Below, in pieces: positions 1 through 4,212 of a stretch of DNA of 5,465 nt. Below the pieces are notes generated by a model, which was not told where the DNA came from, searched no databases, and worked only from the letters and a program-made list of their open reading frames with translations. Location: contig JACQYG010000297.1 in the NCBI GenBank assembly GCA_016208345.1, positions 1 to 5,465 of the forward strand. Direction: 5' to 3'. The translations under genes were made by a program, and so were the position numbers. Source of the stretch: Chloroflexota bacterium. GTDB lineage: Bacteria; Chloroflexota; DTOL01; JACQYG01. Within the stretch, counting starts at the first letter, position 1. Every line of letters starts with the position of its first letter.

Positions 1-330
1 ATCGCCCGAGAGACGAAGCGGCTGGCCCAGGGGGCCCGGGAGAACACCCTCACCGTGGACGAGGTGACCGGCGGGACCTTCACGGTAACCAACGTGGGAA
101 TGTATGAAGTGGACACATTCACGCCCATCATCAACCCGCCGGAGGCGGCCATCCTGGGGGTGGGGCGCATCATGGAGAAGCCAGCCGTTACAAAAGGGCA
201 GATCGTGGTGTGTTCCATGATGCACCTGAGCCTGACCTTCGACCACCGTATAGTGGACGGGGCCCCGGCGGCGGACTTCTTGCGCACCGTGAAACACACC
301 CTGGAGAAACCATACCTGTTGCTGGGATAA
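1..330 (+). CDS. 2-oxoacid dehydrogenase complex E2 (dihydrolipoamide acyltransferase), C-terminal part, 5' truncated
   Basis: The frame is open from base 1 to the TAA at 328-330, giving the last 109 residues of the protein; the true start lies left of the window. This is the catalytic domain of an E2 acyltransferase, which moves the acyl group from the lipoyl arm to CoA. Visible hallmarks are TFTVTNVGMYEVDTFTPIIN, then PPEAAILGVGRI, and the active-site motif DHRIVDGAPAA with the catalytic His at codon 82 (bases 244-246) and Asp at codon 86. The chain ends six residues after a typical LEKP, as in the family. The lipoyl and E1/E3-binding domains would be upstream and cannot be seen. E1 alpha follows after 79 bases, so the genes probably form one transcription unit. 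The acyl substrate (acetyl or branched chain) is not decided by this fragment. Confidence 0.95.
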   Translation: MARETKRLAQGARENTLTVDEVTGGTFTVTNVGMYEVDTFTPIINPPEAAILGVGRIMEKPAVTKGQIVVCSMMHLSLTFDHRIVDGAPAADFLRTVKHTLEKPYLLLG

Positions 331-394
331 CTATCTAATGGAGAGGAGGTGCAGGAGCGAGGATAATGACTTCAAGTGGTGTAAAACGCTTAAT

Positions 395-402
395 GAGGAG
401 GG
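395..402 (+). promoter_or_regulatory. Ribosome binding site that decides the E1 alpha start
   Basis: GAGGAGGG lies 7 bases before the ATG at 410. The in-frame ATG at 338 has no such site before it, and the 24 residues it would add do not resemble E1 alpha N-termini. The start at 410 is therefore preferred. Confidence 0.75.
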
Positions 403-409
403 TAATGCT

Positions 410-1372
410 ATGGCAGTGGAGAAAGAAAAACTGATCGAGATGTACACCAAGATGCTTACGATCCGGCGCTTCGAGCAAAGGGTTGCGGAGCATTTTGCCG
501 CGGGCAAGATCCCCGGCTTCGTCCACCTGTACATCGGCGAGGAGGCGGTAGCCGTGGGCACCTGCGCTAACCTGCGGCCCGATGATTACATCACCAGCAC
601 TCACCGGGGACATGGGCACCTCATCGCCAAGGGCGGCGACCTCAAAAGGATGATGGCCGAGCTCTTCGGCAAGAGAACGGGCTACTGCAAAGGCAAGGGG
701 GGTTCGATGCACATCGCCGATGTAGAACTGGGCATCCTGGGGGCCAACGGCATCGTAGGGGGCGGGCCACCCATCGCGGCCGGAGCCGCTCTCTCGGCGC
801 AATACCGGGGCACCGACCAGGTGGTGGCCTGCTTCTTTGGCGATGGCGCCGCCAACCAGGGAACCTTCCATGAAGGGCTCAACATGGCCTCAATCTGGAA
901 GCTGCCGGTGATCTTTGTCTGCGAGAACAACCATTACGGCATATCTCTCTCCCAGCTAAAGCACATGAATGTGGCCGACATCGCTGATCGGGCCAAGGCT
1001 TATGACATCCCCGGCGTGGCGGTGGACGGCAACGATGTCATCGCCGTTTACGAGGCAGCGCACGAGGCGGTCAGGAGAGCTCGCGCCGGCGAAGGGTCCA
1101 GTCTCATCGAATGCAAGACCTACCGCCACCGGGGCCACTTCGAGGGGGACCCCCAAGTTTACAGGCCCCCTGAGGAGGCCGAGGCCTGGTTGAAAAAGGA
1201 CCCCCTCCCCCGCTTCGAGGCCAAGCTCATGGAGATGGGCGTGCTGACGGGCGAGAAGGCTAAGCAGATCGAGCAGGGGATCGTGGCGAAGATCGATGAG
1301 GCGGTCAGGTTCGCCGAGGAGAGCCCCTTCCCAGCGCCGGAGGAGCTGGGCGATGACGTATACACCGCCTAG
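410..1372 (+). CDS. TPP-dependent dehydrogenase E1 component, alpha subunit (PdhA/AcoA-like)
   Basis: A 320-residue protein, the usual length for bacterial E1 alpha of the pyruvate/acetoin dehydrogenase type. With E1 beta it forms the alpha2-beta2 enzyme that decarboxylates a 2-oxoacid (or cleaves acetoin) on TPP and reductively acylates the E2 lipoyl group. The TPP/Mg motif is clear: GDG at residues 144-146, 26 residues, then NN at 173-174 inside CENNHYGIS. Other family blocks are HLYIGEEAVAVG near the N-terminus, STHRGHGHLIAKG, GGSMHIADVELGILGANGIV and YRHRGHFEGDP. The start at 410 is chosen by its ribosome binding site and by where family similarity begins (KLIEMYTKMLTIRRFE). The wording of the core is closer to what I recall of AcoA-type sequences than of Gram-negative PdhA, so acetoin is a real alternative to pyruvate; I cannot separate them here. 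E1 beta follows after 115 bases. Confidence 0.95.
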   Translation: MAVEKEKLIEMYTKMLTIRRFEQRVAEHFAAGKIPGFVHLYIGEEAVAVGTCANLRPDDYITSTHRGHGHLIAKGGDLKRMMAELFGKRTGYCKGKGGSMHIADVELGILGANGIVGGGPPIAAGAALSAQYRGTDQVVACFFGDGAANQGTFHEGLNMASIWKLPVIFVCENNHYGISLSQLKHMNVADIADRAKAYDIPGVAVDGNDVIAVYEAAHEAVRRARAGEGSSLIECKTYRHRGHFEGDPQVYRPPEEAEAWLKKDPLPRFEAKLMEMGVLTGEKAKQIEQGIVAKIDEAVRFAEESPFPAPEELGDDVYTA

Positions 1373-1383
1373 CCCGTAGCTGT

Positions 1384-1404
1384 TGGCTGATGGCTGATGG
1401 CTTA
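1384..1404 (+). repeat. Three tandem 7-bp units in the E1 alpha / E1 beta gap
   Basis: TGGCTGA, TGGCTGA and TGGCTTA follow one another directly: two identical copies plus one with a single change. They lie 12 bases past the E1 alpha stop. The tract is short and could be slippage; no function is visible. Confidence 0.6.
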
Positions 1405-1469
1405 TAACCTATGTGCTTGTGGCCCATGGTGTGGCATCTACCATCTGCGGTACGCCATACCTTGCCATT

Positions 1470-1479
1470 AAGGAAGGAG
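1470..1479 (+). promoter_or_regulatory. Ribosome binding site that decides the E1 beta start
   Basis: AAGGAAGGAG ends 8 bases before the ATG at 1488. A longer in-frame reading from GTG at 1413 would add 25 residues unlike the family and would place this purine-rich site inside the coding region, so 1488 is preferred. Confidence 0.75.
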
Positions 1480-1487
1480 CGACTGCC

Positions 1488-2462
1488 ATGAGAAAGCTGA
1501 CCTATGCCGCAGCGCTGAATGAGGCGCTAAAGCAAGAGATGAGGAGAGACCCTGCCATCTATGTCGCCGGCGAAGACGTGGCGAAATACGGCGGCATTTT
1601 CGGGGTGACGGCAGGCCTCCTGGAGGAGTTCGGGGAGAAGCGAGTCAAGGACACGCCGATCACCGAGAGTGCCATCATCGGCTCGGCGGTGGGCGCTGCC
1701 GCCACCGGCCTGCGACCGGTGGTGGAGCTCATGTTCATCGACTTCATCGGGGTGGCCCTGGATCAACTTTTCAATCAGGCCGCCAAGATGAAATACATGT
1801 TCGGAGGCAAGGCCAAGTTGCCCATCGTTGTGCGTACCACCTGCGGGGCGGGTATGGGTGCGGCGGCCCAGCACTCCCAGAGCCTGGAGGCATGGTTCAT
1901 GCACATACCGGGCCTGAAAGTGGTCATGCCCAGCACTCCGTATGACGCCAAAGGGCTCCTGGTCACCGCCATCAGGGAGGACAACCCGGTCTTCTTCATC
2001 GAGAACAAGATGCTCTATGGGTTGGAGGGCGGCGTTCCGGAGGAACCATACACCATTCCTTTCGGCCAGGCCGACGTGAAGCGGGAGGGGTCAGACGTCA
2101 CCATCGTGGCCACCGCCGCAATGGTGCATAAGGCACTGGCCGCCGCGGCAGAGCTGGCCAAGGAGGGGATCAGCGCTGAAGTCCTGGACCCTCGCACTCT
2201 GACGCCTTTGGATGAAGAGAGCATCATCAACTCGGTGAAGAAGACCCATCGCCTGGTCATCGTTCAGGAGGCGGTGAAGAGGGCAGGTGCTGGGGCGGAG
2301 ATAGCGGCGGTGGTGGCTGAGCGGGCCCTGGAACAACTGGATGCTCCCATCGCTCGCGTGGCCGCTCCTTTCACCCCAGTGCCCTTCAGCCCCGCCTTGG
2401 AGAAGGCGTTCATCCCCACCGAAGAGAGGATCATCGCTGCGGTCAAGGAGGTTGTTGGCTAA
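1488..2462 (+). CDS. TPP-dependent dehydrogenase E1 component, beta subunit (PdhB/AcoB-like)
   Basis: A 324-residue protein, full length for E1 beta. It supplies the second half of the E1 active site and the transketolase-type C-terminal domain used for contact with the complex. Recognisable blocks are the start MRKLTYAAALNEAL, GEDV at residues 28-31, TPITE ending in the conserved Glu60, ELMFIDFIGVALDQLFNQAA with KMKYMFGG, the AAQHSQSLEAWF block with conserved His129, and PGLKVVMPSTPYDAKGLL. The C-terminal domain shows LDPRTLTPLDEESI and a VQEAVKRAGAGAEIAA stretch. No key residue appears to be missing. It lies 115 bases after E1 alpha in the same direction, which fits one operon with E2 and E1 alpha. 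Only 4 bases separate its stop from the large hairpin at 2467, so a transcript end or processing site may lie there. Confidence 0.95.
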   Translation: MRKLTYAAALNEALKQEMRRDPAIYVAGEDVAKYGGIFGVTAGLLEEFGEKRVKDTPITESAIIGSAVGAAATGLRPVVELMFIDFIGVALDQLFNQAAKMKYMFGGKAKLPIVVRTTCGAGMGAAAQHSQSLEAWFMHIPGLKVVMPSTPYDAKGLLVTAIREDNPVFFIENKMLYGLEGGVPEEPYTIPFGQADVKREGSDVTIVATAAMVHKALAAAAELAKEGISAEVLDPRTLTPLDEESIINSVKKTHRLVIVQEAVKRAGAGAEIAAVVAERALEQLDAPIARVAAPFTPVPFSPALEKAFIPTEERIIAAVKEVVG

Positions 2463-2466
2463 GGGT

Positions 2467-2510
2467 AGGACGTGGGGGCAGCGGGCAGGTGCCCGGTGTC
2501 CCCACGTCCT
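2467..2510 (+). repeat. 44-base near-perfect inverted repeat (strong hairpin) after E1 beta
   Basis: AGGACGTGGGG at 2467-2477 is the exact reverse complement of 2500-2510. The helix continues through 2478-2480 with 2497-2499 (one G-U), passes one G-G mismatch at 2481/2496, then adds five G-C pairs (2482-2486 with 2491-2495) closed by an AGGT loop. That gives 19 pairs in 44 bases. No run of T follows, so it is not a typical intrinsic terminator. It could stabilise the 3' end of the upstream mRNA, mark a processing point, or be a dispersed REP-like element. Confidence 0.8.
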
Positions 2511-2556
2511 GTCTGAGCGCGGAAGTGCGGATCTTAGTACGGAAAAGAGGACGCCA

Positions 2557-2718
2557 ATGCCTGAGAAACCGATCTTCACCGGAGTTTTACAGATCGCTGT
2601 GGTGGTCGAGAAGCTGAACCAAGCCATAGAAACCGAGGACACCATGTCCTCCATTGCCGAAATCTACAAGACACCAGAGGGGTGGGAGTTTCCACCCCCT
2701 GAGGCCACTTATCCGTAG
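2557..2718 (+). pseudogene. Internally deleted VOC (glyoxalase superfamily) gene, 53-codon remnant frame
   Basis: An intact frame from ATG 2557 to TAG 2716-2718, with AAGAGG 6 bases before the ATG. The first 25 residues (KPIFTGVLQIAVVVEKLNQA) read like the first strand of VOC-family proteins related to glyoxalase and methylmalonyl-CoA epimerase. Residues 27-53, with SSIAEIYKTPEGWEF and the ending PPPEATYP, read like the last strand and tail of the same family. The roughly 100 residues expected between them are absent, and the join near base 2630 keeps the frame. Such a short chain cannot hold the paired beta-alpha-beta modules or a full metal site, so I treat it as a relic, although it may still be translated. 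The family call comes from remembered motif style and was not searched. A genuine small protein of unknown role is the alternative. Confidence 0.6.
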
Positions 2719-2763
2719 CTGCCCGACGCTATGTCGGTGAGTTGAGCTGAAAGGAGAAACCAG

Positions 2764-3561
2764 ATGGACTTCGGATTGAAAGGGCGAGTAGCACTCGTCA
2801 CCGGGGCCAGCCGGGGCATCGGCAAGGCCTGTGCGCTGGTGCTGGCTGAGGAAGGGTGCCACGTGGCTATCTGCAGCCGAGGCAAGGAGGCCTTGGATGA
2901 AGCGGTTAAAGAGATCAGGGCGAAGGGTGGGGAAGTCCTCCCCATCCAGACCGATGTCACCAAGGCGGAGGACATCGAAAACTTCGTGACCAGGGCCGCC
3001 GAGAAGTTCGGGCGTATTGACATCCTGGTCAACAACGCCGGCACAGGACGGCTGAGCGACCTGATGGCGCTTCCCGAGGAGGAGTTCCGCTATAACATGG
3101 ACCTGATGTTCTTCGGCCTCATCCGGTGCTCCAAGGAGGTGATCCCCCACATGCGGGAACGGAAGTGGGGTCGCATCATCAACATCTCCTCCATCTTCGG
3201 TAAGCAGCCGGGTGGACTGGTGGACTACGACGCCATCAAGGCCGCCGTCATCATGTTCACCAAGGACCTGTCTAACTACTTGGCCAAGGACAACATTCTG
3301 GTCAACGCCGTCTGCCCGGGGCCCATCCGCACACCACTGTGGGAGGGCCCTGGACAACTGGGCGAGCAACTGGGCAAGCTCATCGGGATGTCGGGGCCAG
3401 AGGCCATCAACTGGTTCGCCCAGCAAAACATCCCCTTGGGGCACCACGGCATGCCGGAGGACATCGCCAACATGGTGGCCTTCCTGGCCTCCGACAAAGC
3501 GAAGTTCATCACCGGCCAGGCGATCAACGTGGACGGGGGGATGGTGAAGGCGTACATCTAA
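2764..3561 (+). CDS. SDR family NAD(P)-dependent oxidoreductase (FabG-like)
   Basis: A complete 265-residue classical short-chain dehydrogenase/reductase. The cofactor motif TGASRGIG is at residues 13-20, NNAG at 90-93, the family Asn at 111, catalytic Ser in ISS at 142-143, and YDAIK with Tyr155 and Lys159. PGPIRT (185-190) and the ending GQAINVDGGM are also typical. The basic residue in CSRG (Arg39) after the second strand suggests NADP(H), by analogy with related enzymes. AAGGAG lies 7 bases before the ATG. It sits between the E1 genes and E3, 45 bases after the VOC remnant. The FabG-like core cannot tell fatty-acid, acetoin/diacetyl or other hydroxyacyl substrates apart. Neighbourhood alone hints at a carbonyl or alcohol linked to the dehydrogenase complex; that is inference. 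Confidence 0.93.
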   Translation: MDFGLKGRVALVTGASRGIGKACALVLAEEGCHVAICSRGKEALDEAVKEIRAKGGEVLPIQTDVTKAEDIENFVTRAAEKFGRIDILVNNAGTGRLSDLMALPEEEFRYNMDLMFFGLIRCSKEVIPHMRERKWGRIINISSIFGKQPGGLVDYDAIKAAVIMFTKDLSNYLAKDNILVNAVCPGPIRTPLWEGPGQLGEQLGKLIGMSGPEAINWFAQQNIPLGHHGMPEDIANMVAFLASDKAKFITGQAINVDGGMVKAYI

Positions 3562-3604
3562 ATTGTCCCGGCGGCCAAGGAATTTGGTAGGTTAAGGCTG
3601 GTCG

Positions 3605-3634
3605 GGGTGTTGCGCAGCGACCTGCGCAACACCC
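3605..3634 (+). terminator. Perfect 13-bp hairpin after the SDR gene, terminator-like but without a T tract
   Basis: GGGTGTTGCGCAG (3605-3617) pairs without mismatch to CTGCGCAACACCC (3622-3634) around a CGAC loop. It begins 43 bases after the SDR stop. The following bases are AT-rich (GATGAAATATTC) but hold no T run, so factor-independent termination would be weak. It may instead protect the SDR transcript's 3' end or be an inserted palindrome. Its right arm runs into the start of the decayed gene at 3629. Confidence 0.6.
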
Positions 3635-3968
3635 GATGAAATATTCAATCCCCACGTCAAGGCCCTCAACGAAGCCAAGATAGACGAGGTGGCCTACGAC
3701 TATGCGGAGAAAGCCTTCCTAATTACCAAAGATGACGGTGTGGTCAAGGGGTGCGAGGCCATCAAGAAGTGGTTTGGGGCCGTACTGTCGGGGCCCCTGG
3801 TAGGCGCCCAGTTCGAAGCCACCACTCTGAATTAAAGGCGACATCCTCTACCTGGAGTGGAAGGGTGAGGGGACCAAGAATGTCGCCTCTGGCGTGGATA
3901 CATTCGTGATCCACGGCGACCGGATCCATGCCCAGACGGTGAAACTGCTCAGCCTTGCACCCAAATAG
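3629..3968 (+). pseudogene. Decayed NTF2-like / SnoaL-like domain gene (no start, frameshifted)
   Basis: From 3629 one frame reads TPDEIFNPHVKALNEAK, then a stretch with AYDYAEKAFLITKDDGVVKG, CEAIKKWFGAVLSGPL and GAQFEATTLN, and stops at TAA 3833-3835. The frame one base later takes over at 3831 with IKGDILYLEWKGEG, VDTFVIHGDRIHAQTV and ends in TAG 3966-3968. Joined, they give about 113 residues, near full length for small SnoaL-like/NTF2-like proteins, which are cone-shaped alpha+beta folds used as enzymes or binding modules. Two defects are visible: no in-frame ATG/GTG/TTG before 3629 back to the TAA at 3593 (the hairpin at 3605-3634 occupies that place), and a one-base gain or two-base loss near 3830. 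A sequencing error could explain the frameshift but not the missing start. The substrate is unknown. Confidence 0.7.
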
Positions 3969-4084
3969 TGAACGGGGGTTTTGTACATTTTGTACATAAT
4001 GGGTATTGAGGCCTGAAACGGAAAAGAAATGTCAGTGACCCTTTCAACCTGATACGGGTAATGCCAGCGGAGGGAGTAAGTTAC
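3968..4084 (+). promoter_or_regulatory. TPP riboswitch-like leader (THI element), 5' half poorly conserved
   Basis: Bases 4038-4075 contain ACCCTTTCAACCTGAT followed by GGGTAATGCCAGCGGAGGGA, which matches the 3' half of the TPP riboswitch core (ACCCU, CCUGAU, UAAUGCC, GCG, GGGA) in order and spacing. A possible P2 pairs GGGTT (3976-3980) with GTGACCC bases 4037-4041, and a bulged P1 pairs 3968-3973 with 4080-4084. The conserved CUGAGA element is not exact: CTGAAA at 4013-4018 and CAGTGA at 4033-4038 are the nearest. P5 has two positions that no longer pair. A terminator-like hairpin follows 4 bases later and E3 starts 128 bases downstream. A degenerate or relic riboswitch is the alternative. 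A covariance-model search would settle it. Confidence 0.6.
3979..3996 (+). repeat. Direct repeat TTTTGTACA x2
   Basis: Two adjacent identical copies of TTTTGTACA (3979-3987 and 3988-3996), each holding the self-complementary TGTACA. They lie where the 5' half of the riboswitch would form P3. The first copy could also serve as a -35-like TTGTAC with a poor -10 (TATTGA, 4004-4009) 17 bases on; this is weak. Confidence 0.55.
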
Positions 4085-4088
4085 GTTC

Positions 4089-4120
4089 AAACCGCTCTTT
4101 CGTTAAAAGGGCGGTTTCTT
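4089..4120 (+). terminator. Intrinsic terminator-like hairpin between the riboswitch-like element and E3
   Basis: AAACCGCTCTTT (4089-4100) pairs with AAAGGGCGGTTT (4106-4117): 12 pairs with one G-U and a CGTTA loop, running into TTTCTT. The T tract is broken by one C, so efficiency is uncertain. AGCGG (4066-4070), part of the aptamer core, is complementary to CCGCT (4092-4096) in the left arm. Aptamer folding and terminator formation could thus be linked, as in riboswitches where ligand binding frees the terminator. Confidence 0.7.
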
Positions 4121-4201
4121 AATAACGGTTGAGGGTTTTGGAGATACCGGGTGGAATCGCTCCTAGGAGAGAGCAAGCTCAGCATATGCCTTGCGCGTAT
4201 C

Positions 4202-4206
4202 GGAGG
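4202..4206 (+). promoter_or_regulatory. Ribosome binding site of the E3 gene
   Basis: GGAGG, within GGAGGTGAG, lies 6 bases before the ATG at 4213 and fixes the start. A small imperfect hairpin (ATATGC 4184-4189 with GCGTAT 4195-4200) sits just before it and leaves the site itself unpaired. Confidence 0.8.
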
Positions 4207-4212
4207 TGAGGG

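Noticed and set aside
335..871. Minus-strand open frame opposite E1 alpha
   Set aside because: Shadow of the E1 alpha coding region; no recognisable domain or ribosome binding site of its own.
2723..2737. Small hairpin CCGAC-GCTAT-GTCGG before the SDR
   Set aside because: Only five pairs, far from a T tract and upstream of the ribosome binding site; expected by chance in GC-rich DNA.
2587..3447. Minus-strand open frame of 286 codons opposite the SDR
   Set aside because: The plus strand carries a complete SDR with all catalytic motifs; the reverse frame is low-information and overlaps it fully.
3650..3658. Shared CCCCACGTC with the hairpin arm at 2500-2508, suggesting a related repeat
   Set aside because: Nine bases only, no partner arm at the second site, and the bases belong to the NTF2-like coding relic.
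4041..4135. Nine-pair match CTTTCAACC (4041-4049) with GGTTGAGGG (4127-4135) as a second switch helix
   Set aside because: It spans the terminator and could form only after read-through, includes two G-U pairs, and has no clear regulatory outcome.
4160..4169. Palindrome CTCCTAGGAG as an operator upstream of E3
   Set aside because: A single 10-bp palindrome with no second copy and no promoter elements placed around it; too little support.
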